Source: Cheiracanthium punctorium (lineage: Eukaryota > Arthropoda > Arachnida > Araneae > Cheiracanthiidae). Taken from it: 64,000 nt of DNA. The notes below the pieces were generated by a model. That model was not told the origin of the DNA, searched no databases, and saw only the letters and a program-made list of their open reading frames with translations. The position numbers and the translations under genes are program-made. Numbering within the stretch: position 1 is the first letter of the stretch; the number at the start of each line of letters is the position of its first letter. This document shows, piece by piece, positions 53,201 through 58,690 of this stretch. The stretch lies in assembly GCA_038373885.1 (NCBI GenBank), contig JAWZYV010014440.1:248001-312000 (forward strand). The letters are read 5' to 3'.

Positions 53201-53290
53201 GTCTGTAAATTGCAAACCAAAATAGTCTTTCTCTGTAAGATCAAGGTGATAGTATACTTGCTCGTAGAGTGCGCTACCCATGTCTTTTTT
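6684..53290 (-). CDS. yurt: Yurt / EPB41L5-like FERM protein, 16 exons, 5' end missing
   Basis: Gene-level entry; exons are listed separately. Joined exons (minus strand): 53290-53186, 51487-51445, 47078-47000, 44770-44673, 39444-39324, 39170-39083, 38996-38838, 35972-35803, 35478-35299, 31489-31188, 27196-27002, 26400-26310, 22651-22589, 22499-22430, 21732-21271, 6875-6684. All introns are GT-AG, every phase matches, and the total of 2,418 nt is divisible by three with one terminal stop. The product holds most of a FERM domain (residues about 1-275), a FERM-adjacent basic region (about 280-335), a low-complexity Ser/Thr/Pro tail and a C-terminal TTEL. Family knowledge: Yurt/EPB41L5 acts at the lateral membrane and septate junctions of epithelia, binds the Crumbs tail through FERM, and is controlled by aPKC phosphorylation. 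Motifs such as [24 protein letters not shown] and [15 protein letters not shown] separate this subfamily from ezrin/moesin and band 4.1. EPB41L4 is the nearest alternative; the TTEL end and the tail motif with KCNILKA favour EPB41L5/Yurt. The N-terminal exon was not found. Confidence 0.93.
7388..7876. mobile_element. TA-flanked MITE of pogo/Tigger type
   Basis: The terminal inverted repeats are CAGTAAACCCTCGTTATATC on the left and CAGTAACCCTTCGTTATATC (inverse of the right end), flanked by TA on both sides. 489 bp, no transposase, with an internal A run. The CAGTAAA-CCTCGTTATA terminus is typical of pogo-like Tc1/mariner MITEs. Confidence 0.8.
7921..8150. repeat. GATTAC-rich inverted array, left end
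   Basis: Repeated GATTACGATTA units follow CCAGACTTCGTG. The reverse complement of the same arrangement ends at 16372, suggesting a pair of long terminal or subterminal inverted repeats about 8.4 kb apart. The exact outer boundary and target duplication are not visible. Confidence 0.6.
8529..8920 (+). repeat. 182-bp tandem duplication containing CAGGGGCGTAGCC MITEs
   Basis: A unit beginning TTCCTTGCCTATGTCCTGG occurs at 8529 and again at 8711 with near identity. Each unit holds a MITE starting CAGGGGCGTAGCCAG (8579 and 8761). The same MITE family occurs with target duplications at 48541 and 59125. Open frames across it arise from the duplication and are not genes. Confidence 0.85.
9851..10036 (+). 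pseudogene. hAT transposase N-terminal BED-finger remnant
   Basis: The open frame reads [14 protein letters not shown] followed by a TTTNFKTL block, resembling a BED zinc finger (C-x2-C, then a Thr/Asn-rich NLKxH segment) that lost its downstream histidines. It lies 540 bp inside the hAT left end in the expected position and orientation. Confidence 0.6.
10867..11824. mobile_element. 958-bp TA-flanked inverted-repeat element inside the hAT
   Basis: Termini are CCCATACAGCACA and the inverse CCCAGACAGCACA, with TA on both sides (10865-10866 and 11825-11826). Both subterminal regions are packed with CAAGCTTGA-type palindromic motifs (about 10887-11040 and 11620-11815). No transposase. The TA duplication points to Tc1/mariner-type mobilisation. 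Confidence 0.85.
11070..11235 (-). repeat. tRNA-like SINE fragment
   Basis: The reverse complement contains GGCATGGTGGTTAAGACACT, resembling a tRNA A-box region, then CTTCCCACACCTTAGGTCC where the anticodon arm would lie. The B box is poorly preserved. It sits inside the TA-flanked element, so it is a third nesting level. Confidence 0.4.
13645..14025 (-). repeat. tRNA-derived SINE
   Basis: Reading the minus strand from 14025, GTGGTAGCCCAGTGGTTAAG (A box), an arm with GGACTCGTAACC (CGT, Thr-like) and GTGGGTTCGATACC (B box) form a tRNA-like head. The downstream body (13700-13850) matches a plus-oriented copy at 55455-55580, including GACGCGAGCTGTCCT. The broken acceptor stem makes it a SINE rather than a functional tRNA. 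Confidence 0.75.
16130..16372. repeat. GATTAC-rich inverted array, right end
   Basis: Runs of GATTACGATTA and GTAATCG end in CACGAAGTCTGG, the exact inverse of CCAGACTTCGTG near 7930. It is the partner of the left array and probably the other terminus of a large, internally rearranged transposon. Confidence 0.6.
16848..17121. mobile_element. hAT-type MITE
   Basis: Termini CAGTGTTTCTTAACC and the inverse CAGCAGTTCCCAAAC match the common hAT/Charlie style. The flanking octamers CATTATGC and CATAATAC are an imperfect 8-bp duplication (6 of 8). Internal G-rich runs occur at 17041-17095. No coding. Confidence 0.65.
17250..19258. other. intronic sequence with no feature seen
   Basis: Part of the 14.4-kb last intron of yurt. 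AT-rich; no exon, transposase or clear repeat was recognised. ORFs here are short and lack family motifs. Confidence 0.5.
19261..20565. mobile_element. 1.3-kb TA-flanked element with GGGTAAAATGA termini
   Basis: The left end GGGTCAGGTGGGGTAAAATG and the inverse of the right end GGGTTAGGTGGGGTAAAATG match at 19 of 20 positions, flanked by TA on both sides. The GGGGTAAAATGA motif recurs inside as a palindrome at about 19450-19482 and again near 20199-20213. The minus-strand 90-residue ORF (19603-19875) is not recognised; I see no catalytic motif. Confidence 0.8.
21271..21732 (-). CDS. yurt: yurt exon o: long Pro/Ser-rich tail
   Basis: 462 nt, exactly 154 codons in phase 0. It begins [20 protein letters not shown] (the PTPPPRR stretch could bind SH3 domains), then is Ser/Thr-rich, followed by a helical stretch [20 protein letters not shown] that could match the short DELDALL-type helix of vertebrate EPB41L5. 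The acceptor is ATTAG and the donor GTAAGT. Confidence 0.9.
22430..22499 (-). CDS. yurt: yurt exon n: short tail exon
   Basis: 70 nt coding [20 protein letters not shown] then FAV, ending in phase 0 at a GTAAGT donor. RQRSVSES is a candidate basophilic kinase or 14-3-3-type site (inference from motif only). Confidence 0.84.
22589..22651 (-). CDS. yurt: yurt exon m: short tail exon
   Basis: 63 nt coding [20 protein letters not shown]. The acceptor is TTCCAG and the donor GTTAGT. It is separated from the next exon by an 89-bp intron, and the AA|A split codon joins the two as VSKEVIRQ. Confidence 0.82.
22839..22965. repeat. imperfect inverted repeat (hairpin)
   Basis: The arms CCACCATTTCTCAGCTGCAA and TTGCAGCTGAGGAAGGTAGG face each other across about 75 bp, with a second pair (CCCCACCATC / GATGGTGG) nested inside. 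It lies in a yurt intron; probably a small foldback repeat. Confidence 0.6.
22970..25950. other. intronic sequence, no gene seen
   Basis: Intron between yurt exons l and m. It contains repeated GGCTCAGT/TTTTGGCTCA motifs near 23706-23800, a G run at 24075, and a 93-codon plus ORF (24229-24510) with no recognised domain and no splice support. Confidence 0.45.
25956..26225. mobile_element. mariner MITE, 270 bp
   Basis: Left end TTGGGTTGTCCAGAAAGTTC and inverse right end TTGAGTTGTCCAGAAAATAC, flanked by TA. This is the classical mariner terminus. Internally deleted; no transposase. Confidence 0.88.
26310..26400 (-). CDS. yurt: yurt exon l: short tail exon
   Basis: 91 nt coding [20 protein letters not shown] then IESSTVHMN. 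Its frame has no ATG-initiated ORF. It was found because the phases of its neighbours (exon k ends +1, exon m needs 2 bases) require an exon with 2 + 3n + 2 bases. The acceptor is ATTAG and the donor GTAATT. No domain is recognised. Confidence 0.8.
27002..27196 (-). CDS. yurt: yurt exon k: conserved tail motif
   Basis: 195 nt. It contains [20 protein letters not shown], which matches a short conserved tail motif of EPB41L5 (a PPD-x-KSNILKA-like block). The acceptor is TTGCAG; the donor GTACTG is weak but required by phase. The flanking residues are lysine/serine-rich and probably disordered. Confidence 0.88.
27519..27850 (+). repeat. 1.2-kb dispersed repeat, truncated copy C
   Basis: It shares TTCTATTCTAAAAAA, GAGCTTGTTCGGCTATC, GTGTCCATGGATTCG, TAATGGTTGCCAGG and TTGCAACAAAGCAATTCTAA with copies at 3285 and 32925. 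It lacks the trinucleotide GCC run and the far end. Confidence 0.7.
28298..30312. mobile_element. 2.0-kb hAT-type element with perfect target duplication
   Basis: Termini CAGAGGCGCCGACT and inverse CAGTGGCGCCGACT (13 of 14) are flanked by a perfect 8-bp duplication CTATATAT (28290-28297 and 30313-30320). Eight-base duplications and CAG termini define hAT. No transposase recognised inside; a GTGGGTGCTTGAG motif recurs near the middle (29464) and at the right end (30271). Confidence 0.88.
31188..31489 (-). CDS. yurt: yurt exon j: low-complexity linker
   Basis: 302 nt, about 100 residues. It opens with [20 protein letters not shown], matching the SALP-type continuation after the FA domain in EPB41L5, and continues Ser/Thr/Pro-rich, then [20 protein letters not shown]. 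The acceptor is GTATAG and the donor GTAGCA. It has no recognised fold and is probably disordered. Confidence 0.88.
31544..31857. mobile_element. inverted dimer of a tRNA-derived SINE with 15-bp target duplication
   Basis: Two head-to-head copies form a palindrome: arm 31547-31668 is nearly identical to the reverse complement of 31705-31830. Each arm carries an A box (CTCAGTGGTAG) and B box (GGGTTCGAATCCC) of a tRNA-like head. The whole unit is bounded by AAATACACATAAGTG at 31529-31543 and 31858-31872, a perfect direct repeat. Confidence 0.88.
31614..31684 (-). repeat. tRNA-like head, minus arm of SINE dimer
   Basis: The minus strand reads CCCAGAGTAGCTCAGTGGTA, then an anticodon-like arm CCGCACGTTATGCGG and GGGTTCGAATCCCAG. 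A and B boxes are intact, but position 33 is not T in the best fold, so a functional tRNA is unlikely; it could still be a pol III promoter. Confidence 0.75.
32925..34240 (-). repeat. 1.2-kb dispersed repeat, copy B
   Basis: Inverse orientation relative to copy A (3285-4495), sharing its landmarks from CTCGCTTTTCGTATGAGGC (left) to TTTTAGAATAGAGAGA (right). It lies inside the hAT-type element, so it inserted there or was captured by it. Confidence 0.75.
34338..34538. mobile_element. small GGGCCCC-rich hAT-like MITE
   Basis: Left end CAGGGTCTTATTATCGCATG and inverse right end CAGAGCCCGATTATGACA are related inverted repeats. The flanking octamers TGCTCATG and CGTTCATG match at 6 of 8. A related right end is seen at 61331-61380. 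Confidence 0.5.
35046..35065. repeat. TG microsatellite
   Basis: A run of alternating TG within the right part of the hAT-type element. Other simple repeats: GT at 55288-55308, CA at 44540-44560. Confidence 0.9.
35299..35478 (-). CDS. yurt: yurt exon i: FERM-adjacent regulatory region
   Basis: 180 nt, 59 whole codons. It starts [20 protein letters not shown] and continues [13 protein letters not shown], then a very charged run rich in RDRERDRE and [14 protein letters not shown] and RPSQRYSRR match the FA domain of EPB41L5/Yurt. Several Ser/Thr sit in basic contexts ([16 protein letters not shown]), which fits the known control of this region by aPKC; the particular sites are inferred. A second open frame over the same bases is a shadow. 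Confidence 0.94.
35803..35972 (-). CDS. yurt: yurt exon h: FERM F3 end and start of FERM-adjacent region
   Basis: 170 nt coding [34 protein letters not shown] and a basic stretch ending FRMGSRFRY. The first half closes the F3 lobe; the second opens the FERM-adjacent (FA) region. The acceptor is CCTAG and the donor GTAAGT. The split codon AG|T gives the Ser of YSGKTEYQ. Confidence 0.95.
36270..36304. repeat. AT microsatellite
   Basis: A perfect alternating AT run in the intron between yurt exons g and h. A shorter one is at about 10242-10260. Confidence 0.9.
37248..37480. mobile_element. GGTCAATCC/GATCCAGG MITE family, copy 1
   Basis: It starts AGGTCAATCCTGGAAT, contains GGGTCCCATTTTTGTG and ends near CTGACCCAAATTTTGTCTGC. 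The same arrangement is at 39827-40152 and 61071-61314. Ends are weakly inverted (GATCCAGG / TGATCCCTG). Confidence 0.65.
38380..38447. repeat. short hairpin in intron
   Basis: AATAACCCCATAAAGTTTAC faces its near-inverse GTAAACTTCATGGTGTTATT. A 68-bp foldback located 390 bp downstream of yurt exon g; no function can be claimed. Confidence 0.7.
38838..38996 (-). CDS. yurt: yurt exon g: FERM F3 (PH-like) lobe
   Basis: 159 nt, phase 0 at both ends, 53 residues starting [20 protein letters not shown] and ending [12 protein letters not shown]. This is the FERM C-terminal PH/PTB-like lobe, containing [14 protein letters not shown]. The acceptor is TAACAG and the donor GTAAGT. In Yurt the FERM domain docks the juxtamembrane motif of Crumbs. 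Confidence 0.96.
39083..39170 (-). CDS. yurt: yurt exon f: FERM F2/F3 linker
   Basis: 88 nt coding [20 protein letters not shown] then YGVDMHTVL. The [17 protein letters not shown] block is a near-invariant FERM signature in this subfamily. The acceptor is TTGCAG and the donor GTAAGT; the exon ends in phase 0. The next intron is only 86 bp. Confidence 0.95.
39324..39444 (-). CDS. yurt: yurt exon e: FERM F2 lobe
   Basis: 121 nt coding [32 protein letters not shown] and NFYKTC. The acceptor is TTTGCAG and the donor [21 protein letters not shown] is close to vertebrate EPB41L5. The exon is followed by a short 153-bp intron. Confidence 0.94.
39827..40152. mobile_element. GATCCAGG MITE family, copy 2, with internal tandem repeat
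   Basis: Left end CAGGGGTTGATCCAGGAAT and right end GCATTGATCCCTG. The interior (about 39985-40115) is a tandem array of a 31-33 bp unit built around ATTTTAATTGA...TTTTGTAAAGGG, about four to five units. No clear target duplication. Confidence 0.7.
40155..41150 (+). pseudogene. Penelope-like retroelement remnant (RT plus GIY-YIG-like tail)
   Basis: Across frameshifts the plus strand reads [19 protein letters not shown] (Y-x-D-D reverse transcriptase active site), [15 protein letters not shown] and then an intact 103-codon frame with [10 protein letters not shown], the VYxKPT motif of Penelope-like RTs. Further on, [12 protein letters not shown] and IKEHIN resemble the YIGxTxR...R..EH core of the GIY-YIG endonuclease. 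Orientation is opposite to yurt. Degenerate; the N-terminal half is missing. Confidence 0.7.
41267..43240. mobile_element. 2.0-kb DNA transposon with 8-bp target duplication, class uncertain
   Basis: Inverted ends of about 160 bp: left TAGGGTGGGCTGAAAAAAAT, inverse right TAGGGTGGGCCGAAAAAAAA, with shared interior such as GACCCTTG[TC]...CATCAAGG. The flanking octamers ATGCATAT and ATGCACAT match at 7 of 8. The interior holds a decayed plus-strand coding region (next entry). Confidence 0.82.
41880..42760 (+). pseudogene. decayed transposon-encoded ORF of uncertain family
   Basis: Fragments across several frames: [27 protein letters not shown] (W from TGG before TTGACG), [10 protein letters not shown], then [11 protein letters not shown] and further degraded text. 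The [13 protein letters not shown] motif recalls uncharacterised proteins repeated in many arthropod genomes; this is from memory and unverified. It has many stops and cannot make protein. Confidence 0.5.
44168..44199. repeat. poly-T run
   Basis: About 27-30 consecutive T in the intron between yurt exons d and e; possibly the A tail of a minus-strand retroposed copy, though no body was recognised next to it. Confidence 0.6.
44673..44770 (-). CDS. yurt: yurt exon d: FERM F2 lobe
   Basis: 98 nt coding [17 protein letters not shown] and on to [10 protein letters not shown]. This is the acyl-CoA-binding-protein-like helical F2 lobe. The acceptor is AATAG and the donor GTAAGC; it ends with one base that becomes the Ser of SELGDYD. 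Confidence 0.93.
45600..46560. repeat. dispersed repeat with CCCTGTAAATAAACTATCC units
   Basis: Sub-blocks sharing TTTTGGGTGGCCCTGTA, AAACTATCCAGTC, GCACAACTA.ATGTTACAA and AGTTTTTGAGATA occur at about 45940-46070 and 46220-46360. The head (45610-45720) matches 59895-60010 (AATCTGATGTGGAC, GACTTCCTTGTACGT). The end GGAAGTAAAA is near 46540. Related blocks are at 49500-50540 and 58316-58690. Confidence 0.65.
47000..47078 (-). CDS. yurt: yurt exon c: FERM F1/F2 junction
   Basis: 79 nt (phase 1 in, phase 2 out) coding [20 protein letters not shown] and REELT. KFYSSEP...REELTRY is the hallmark F1-F2 linker of the family. The acceptor is TTTTAG and the donor GTATGA. The AG left over joins the first base of the next exon to make the Arg of TRYLFFLQ. 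Confidence 0.93.
47158..49233. mobile_element. 2.1-kb TA-flanked transposon shell
   Basis: Left end CAGTTGCGGAAAAAACCCCT and inverse right end CAGCTGCGGGGGGGAAAAAA, both followed inward by TTCGTTCGTCGTACAGCAAA-type sequence (about 70 bp inverted repeats), flanked by TA. No transposase was recognised. It contains a hAT MITE (48541-48719) and a mariner-like TTGGGTCAACAAAAAG end at 48279. Confidence 0.78.
48541..48719. mobile_element. CAGGGGCGTAGCC hAT MITE
   Basis: Termini CAGGGGCATAGCCA and inverse CAGGGGCGTAGCCA; target duplication GTCCGAGG / GTCCAAGG (7 of 8). Nested in the TA-flanked shell. Same family as 8579, 8761 and 59125. Confidence 0.85.
49590..50536. repeat. tandem-type dispersed repeat block
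   Basis: It carries repeated CTCACCAAGG..GA.GA.AAATGG.GA units (49615-49790) and repeated GGG.[GA]G.CCTGTAGATAAA.TATCCAG units at 49868, 50170, 50345 and 50515. Same family as 45600-46560. It is interrupted at 50545 by a hAT. Confidence 0.65.
50545..51250 (-). mobile_element. hAT (SPIN/Charlie-like) remnant with perfect target duplication
   Basis: Left end CAGGGATGGGCAAACT and inverse right end CAGAGATGGGCAAACT are flanked by a perfect 8-bp duplication ATCCAGTC (50537-50544 and 51251-51258). The interior holds only the last part of a transposase on the minus strand, so it is a deletion derivative. Confidence 0.92.
50690..51102 (-). pseudogene. hAT transposase C-terminal remnant, frameshifted
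   Basis: The minus-strand frame contains [37 protein letters not shown] and FYKSLS.VSFPNL, typical of the ZBED5/GTF2IRD2-like hAT group. After a one-base shift near 50820 it continues [20 protein letters not shown], the conserved C-terminal dimerisation core. Nonfunctional. Confidence 0.85.
51445..51487 (-). CDS. yurt: yurt exon b: FERM F1 end
   Basis: 43-nt mini-exon coding [14 protein letters not shown] plus one base. The acceptor is TTTTAG and the donor GTATGTAAG. HWLD directly continues NHVQ of the previous exon, as in EPB41L5, and the split codon (A|TT) completes an isoleucine with the next exon. Confidence 0.92.
51674..52510. repeat. three direct copies of an AATAAAAATGAATG repeat
   Basis: Units begin at about 51674, 51952 and 52326 with ATAAAAATGAATGT.TG.AA, carry CACAGAACTCTGAAAAT, GATAATGTGCACCTGAGA and ATTAATTAAAAACCG, and run into TTGGCGAGTTTCGCC-type sequence. 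Spacing is about 280 and 370 bp. Class unknown; the start resembles non-autonomous Helitron-like repeats, which is only a guess. Confidence 0.6.
52719..52892. mobile_element. small pogo-like MITE
   Basis: Left GGTAAAACCTTGCTATAATG and inverse right CAGTAAAACCTCGATACAAT are inverted; the interior has CGATATAACGATATA. Related to the MITE at 7388-7876. Confidence 0.55.
53186..53290 (-). CDS. yurt: yurt exon a: FERM F1 lobe
   Basis: 105 nt, phase 0 at both ends, 35 residues from [11 protein letters not shown] to FTDANHVQ. The acceptor is TTTCAG and the donor CAG|GTATTG. The [16 protein letters not shown] core is the ubiquitin-like F1 lobe of a FERM domain. The ATG inside this exon is not the start: the coding frame enters through an acceptor, and family members have about 50 residues before this point. 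Confidence 0.93.
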
Positions 53291-53562
53291 CTGAAAGTGA
53301 ATAAATAATGTTAGAAAATCATCAAATTCAGAAGTTCTATGTTTCATAAAACATTTAACTTTCAGGGGGTTAATAAAATTTATACATGTATACAGGATGT
53401 CCCAAAAACACTGACCTAGGCTTTATTCTTTAAACTAATTGTGTAGCCCGGCCTTGCCTAGGGGCATTAAGTACTAAAGCATAACTTGTCAAAAAAGAAT
53501 TGTTCATTCATGTTCGTTAATCTTGTCCCATGGCTTATTTTCACAACCACTAATGTATAGAG

Positions 53563-54084
53563 TAGAGAATGCAATTCCGCACTATTTATCGTTCTGCGGG
53601 ATTTCAGGATTGAGATTTGTTGATCCCGCAATCCCGGGGGATTGAGATTTCATTCCACTAAACGTTAATATCAATAGAAAAAAACAGGTAAAAGTAAGAT
53701 TTTAAGCACTAGCAAGTTTAACTTAAGTTCCCTTTTCAAAGACATCACTGGTATGGACGGCCATATGATTGGGAAGGGAAGGGGACAGCTCAAGGGTCTT
53801 GTCCCAGAAAGATACAATATTTAATGTTGAAACAGTTCTGCCTTATCGTTATACCAGTACTACTTAAATTATAACAATATGGGAGCCGGGGGAGGGCTAT
53901 GTCCCCTCCTTGGCAATTGGTATGCCCCCACGATCACTGGTTCTTATTGTTTATCTTATGTAAAAACTTTTGTCCAATTGATAATTGTGAAGATGGCATG
54001 AAATTGTGATAAAAATAATTCCTGTTTCAATTCCGCTGGACTAGTCCCACAAAAATTCGTGCGGGATCGGGATAGCATTCCCTA
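53563..54084. mobile_element. 522-bp hAT-like MITE
   Basis: Left end TAGAGAATGCAATTCCGC and inverse right end TAGGGAATGCTATCCCGA are inverted repeats; flanking octamers GTATAGAG and GCATAGAA match at 6 of 8. Interior GCGGGAT-rich; no coding. Confidence 0.6.
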
Positions 54085-54559
54085 GCATAGAATAGAAATT
54101 TTAAAAACAATCACTCAATATGACTCATCCAAAACTAAACCTTTGAACTAAAAAAATACCCCCCCCCCAATATATATATATATAAATATAAAATCTGCCG
54201 AGTCCCGTTATTTAAAAAATAAAATAAACAAATCTTCAAGTTCTACTGTTTAAAATTAATAATTAAATAAATCAATACAATTTTTAGTTCATATAAATAG
54301 AAAATATGCAAAATGAATTTTCTATGTTCCAGCTTGAATTGAATTCCCCGCGTTAAGATATTTACCAATTCCCGTTATCCCCAAAATAAAATAACAAAAG
54401 AATCTACAAGTTCCAGTATTTTCCTGGCATTTAGACACGCAGTTTGCGCTTGCAAGACACTGGGAGGGGGCGTGCCTTTATCGGAGGACTTTCTAAGGGG
54501 CTCTAATGCGTATTCACGTTACATCTGGAGAAAACCGACCAAAATTCTAGACCGTTAGA

Positions 54560-54655
54560 TTGTCAGCCACGCGATGAAACCTGCGAACCCGGGATTTTCA
54601 CACTTCGTCTATCATTTTGAATGACTTATCCACTCGGCCATGGTGGACCTAATCG
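54560..54655 (-). repeat. tRNA-like sequence (class II-like), probably SINE head
   Basis: The minus strand reads CCATGGCCGAGTGGATAAGT (A box), a long variable region and CCCGGGTTCGCAGG (B box). GCCGAGTGG recalls Ser/Leu tRNAs, but acceptor stem and anticodon arm do not fold cleanly, so a functional tRNA is unlikely. Confidence 0.55.
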
Positions 54656-55454
54656 AATGGGAGAAATTTCGTAAGATATTTCAGAAGTTATTTTTTGTTA
54701 AATTAAAAATAAATATAAGCTTTTGTTATTTTTCATTTGTTTAACAGCAGAAAATTGTTGACTCTAAATTACTATCACTTGCTTGAAAAGATATTTTCAC
54801 AAATGAATTTTCACCCGAGTAGAAAAGGGAAAACACGCTGACCAGGGCTATTTTTTTCGTGATTTTAAAAATTCGTAAAAAAAAAAAAACTAATTTAGTT
54901 GTGATGTTTTATAATAGCCCATTAAAAAAACCATTCTCTTGATTCACCGGTCATATAAGAAAAACATTTTATGGACGAAAATTTAGCTCGCGCTAGCCCA
55001 AATGCGCGAAAAAGGGCAAAAACATAACTAAAAAACTAAAAACCGGATTGAACCCCCCCCCCCTTTTGTAATAGAAACTTTTTTGCTAAAATGCAATGCT
55101 CTTGAGATAAAAGCGGAATATAATAATAATTATAATAAAGAAAATTTAACTCCCCCCCTGCAATTTGAGCTCTGCTCACCTCATAGGTCCAGGGACTTTT
55201 ATTAGTATGTTTACATCCTAAGGGCTGACGCGGAGTTGCGGGCAAATGCCGGGACTACAGGGTAATTAATGTATTAGAACAGAAGCTTGTGTGTGTGTGT
55301 GTGTGTGTGGGGAACTGCCGTTGCTCTCTCCATTGTGTTTAGGGCGGGTTTTGTGGTTTCCACGCATTAGCTTTTGTTGGTGGATTTCGACTGACCATTA
55401 TATAAAGTCGTAAATTTCGTCAGAAGAATACTATTCTACCCTCTGTAGTCATAA

Positions 55455-55580
55455 CAGTCGCCCGCATACTTTCTGATGAGGATTCAAATTGTGGCGAGAA
55501 ACTCCGGGAAGGATGTATGTAGCTGTAAGAGACACATCCAAAGACGCGAGCTGTCCTAAGCTGGCAAACAGTCGCCTGCA
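55455..55580 (+). repeat. SINE body copy
   Basis: It matches the reverse complement of about 13745-13850: TTCTGATGAGG, CAAATTGT.GCG, GGGAAGGA.GTAT.TGTAGCT and GACGCGAGCTGTCCT. No tRNA-like head is visible on its 5' side, so it is truncated. The minus-strand ORF over it is a shadow. Confidence 0.65.
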
Positions 55581-56361
55581 ACTTAGCATCAGCCTTAACT
55601 AGTTCAAATACATTCTTGAAGTAGAAAATTCTGTTCCCGACCATGTCGTCGACAACTCCTTTATTGAGTGGACCAACATGAATCGGCCAGTTTGGAGGCC
55701 CTCGGTTGGAGATTGAAAAGGGGCCTCTTACTGAGGAATTTAGAGGGAATAGAAGATTTGAATATGTAATATTTGGAAAATAGTTCTACGTGCCTAAAAC
55801 CACATTTAACTATTTTAGTTAAATGTGGTTTTAGTTTAGTAAAATGTTACATTTTTAGTTTAGTAAAATGTTACATTTAACTATTTCTAACTCCCATTTT
55901 TTTGTTGTCCGAGGAATTCCAGTACGGTAATCGATCTATTTATCTAAAATAAAAATGTAAATGTTCGTTTGTTCAAATCTCCAAAAGTCTTCCACAAATT
56001 GCTTTTGGTGGCGCCATTGTGGTCTATGGGAGATGAATCTGACCGATTTCGATCAGTCCCCCCCTTAAAAAAAAATTTGCAATTGGCGGTGGAACATAGC
56101 ACTTTCTTTTCCATTTAATCAGACAGTTACACAGCAGCATGTTGCCGGGTATAGCTGGAAATAATAATAAAAGAATAAACCATGTATTTGGTAAAAATTC
56201 TAAGCACTGTGATAAAATGCTACACCTTTACCCTGAGACTTTTTCATGTAACAGATTAAACCTCGTAGTATTTACAAAATGCGCGATAATCAGACAGCCC
56301 AGCCATCACGATAAATGCTAATTAAGTCAAAAATATAGGCACGTGAGCGTAAATACATAAA

Positions 56362-56392
<31 letters not shown>

Positions 56393-57580
56393 CGGTAATG
56401 AAAGATGGTATGATGGCGACGCGGAAACAAACAGCAACCCACATGTTGTAGTGAAATTGAAACAAGATGCATCCAGGTTAATGAGCGAAGCAGTAATATG
56501 AGGGCAATATGCGTGTATAAATAACTTCCGCCTCCATTACGTTCAGTCTCCAATGTATAATAATCGATCATACATTACTGCTTAAAGCTAAACAATGTGC
56601 TATAAAAATTTTATTTCGCAAATAAATAGAAATGCTCAGCAATGGCATTTATTATTTCTTCACGCTACGTTTAATCTAATTACCTGGAGATAAAACTTAC
56701 AAACTATGCCATTACACAGGCTAGTTGAAAAAAAAAGTCGGTAGTCTTTCTTAATAGAAACTACAGCGGAATATACTATGTAACGTTAAGATTACTTATT
56801 GTGTATTTCAAGGCGCCTGTTGAAAAATGATCAATGTAGCTAATACTTAATTTCACGAAATATTTATTAAAGCGGAATATATATTGTACTTTAATCCTTA
56901 TTACCGAAACAAATCTACCAGTACTACCTATTACTGATATTCATTTCGTTTCTCCCCTTAAATGCTTAATTTGAATATTTAAATTTTTCATGGTTCAATC
57001 TCTTGAAAAATATCAAATTGTTTAATCACCTGGAGCTATTTATTTAGAACCGCACTAATTGCGAATATGACGCATAGTTTGTGGCAGAGGTTATGAATCT
57101 CGCGTTTTTTTTTTTTTTTTTCTTCTAAAATACACGACATCACATAGCGCGTTTCTGACAAGCGTAAAAGAAACTCCGGGTAGTTGAGTGAGTTCATCTT
57201 GTTGTTTCACACAGTTTTCTAACTAATGGAGTAATATTGAAACTTTTTTTTCCAACATGGACGTATGCGTTCTTTTAAGTAATATAGCTTTAAAAACAAT
57301 ATATTAAAGATTTTTTTAACTCATGTAATGACATAATTTCAAATACGTATTTATAGGTTTCTTTGTAAATTAAAGTTTTTGAAAATATGATGGCACATAT
57401 TGGAAAGGCAACTCGGTGATTGCACTGTATAGTATGGTGAGCGATCTTAAAACTGTTCACCTAACTCAATTTTTGTGCAGTTATGACCAATCCAGCTTAT
57501 TGCGGACATGACATAAACACTTACAATACTGTGAAATCAAAAATTATCAAAAAGTTCATGAAAATTTGATGGCACATGGC

Positions 57581-58085
57581 CAGGCCCGGACTGGCCAGGT
57601 CGGCGATCGCCGAGGGCCCCCGGCCCCAAGGGGGCCCCGGTGAGGCATTCAAAAGGTGATATACAACTTTATAATAAGAGTAATTTGATTATTTATTTTC
57701 CAGCAATCTTATGCAGTGACACAGAGGAGGATCCCAGAAACCCCGCAACGCAAGGGGCCCCCCCAAATCTCTAGAATAGTTAAATGTGATATTTAGGCGC
57801 GTATAAGCCTAATTTTGAAATATTACATATTCTAATACTCTATTCCCTCCAAATTCCCCAGTAAGAGGCAGGGCCTGATTTCCGGGAGGGCATTCAGGGC
57901 AAGCGCCCGGGCCTCCAAATTGTTCTTTAAAGATTAGTAAATTGTGAAAAAGTTTTCGAAAGAGGGGCCCCCTCAATGAAGCTTTTGCCCAGAGCTCCCA
58001 AATCGGCAAATCGGCTTCTGAAGAGGCCCCTTTTAAATCTCTAGATCTCTAGCCGAGGGCCCCCAAGAGAGCCAGTCCGGGCCTG
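57581..58085. mobile_element. 505-bp hAT-type MITE, GGGCCCC-rich
   Basis: Termini CAGGCCCGGACTGGC and a perfect inverse at the right end, with subterminal GCCGAGGGCCCCC on both sides. The flanking octamers CACATGGC and AACATGGC match at 7 of 8. No coding. Confidence 0.88.
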
Positions 58086-58315
58086 AACATGGCACAGATT
58101 GATAAAAGTCAAATATTAAATTATCTGAACATTTTCGGCGTCATGTTTATGACGAAAACAAATGCGAAATAATTAAATTTTCACAAGTAATTACTTTTCT
58201 TAAAAAATCTGGAGTGACTCCACTCGACTTTCCGAACAATTGCGATTAAGATTATTACCAAACATTTAAATAAATTTTAATCGGTGAATAATTCAGCAAA
58301 AATTCTTAGATTTTT

Positions 58316-58690
58316 CAATTTGAGCTCAATCGAATGTACCGTTTAAAAGCTAGCGCACTTTCAAGAATTCCACCCCATAGGCCATAATGTATAAGAAATC
58401 TTTGTTGTAGCCCTGTAGAAAAACTGTAAGTCCTATACACATCAAAATCAATACCGGTCTTACGATGGTGGTTTATAACATATATACCCAATTTGAGCTC
58501 AATCGAATGTACCGTTCAAACGCTAGCGCACTTTCAAGAATCCCCTCCCCCCATAGGCCATAATGTAAAAGAAATAGTTTTTGTACAGGGCTACGACAAA
58601 GATAAGTCCTATACACACCAAAATCAGTACCGGTCTTGCGGCGTTGGTTTATAGCATATATACCCAATTTGCGCTCAATCGAATGCCTCG
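58316..58690 (+). repeat. tandem repeat, period about 175 bp
   Basis: CAATTTGAGCTCAATCGAAT begins units at 58316, 58489 and (as CAATTTGCGCTC) 58665, spacing 173 and 176 bp. Units share CTAGCGCACTTTCAAGAAT, CCATAGGCCATAATGTA and TACCGGTCTT. Distantly similar in phrase order to the 45.9- and 50-kb blocks. The end of the family (GATTACAATACTTTCCTTAC) is at 58829. Confidence 0.8.
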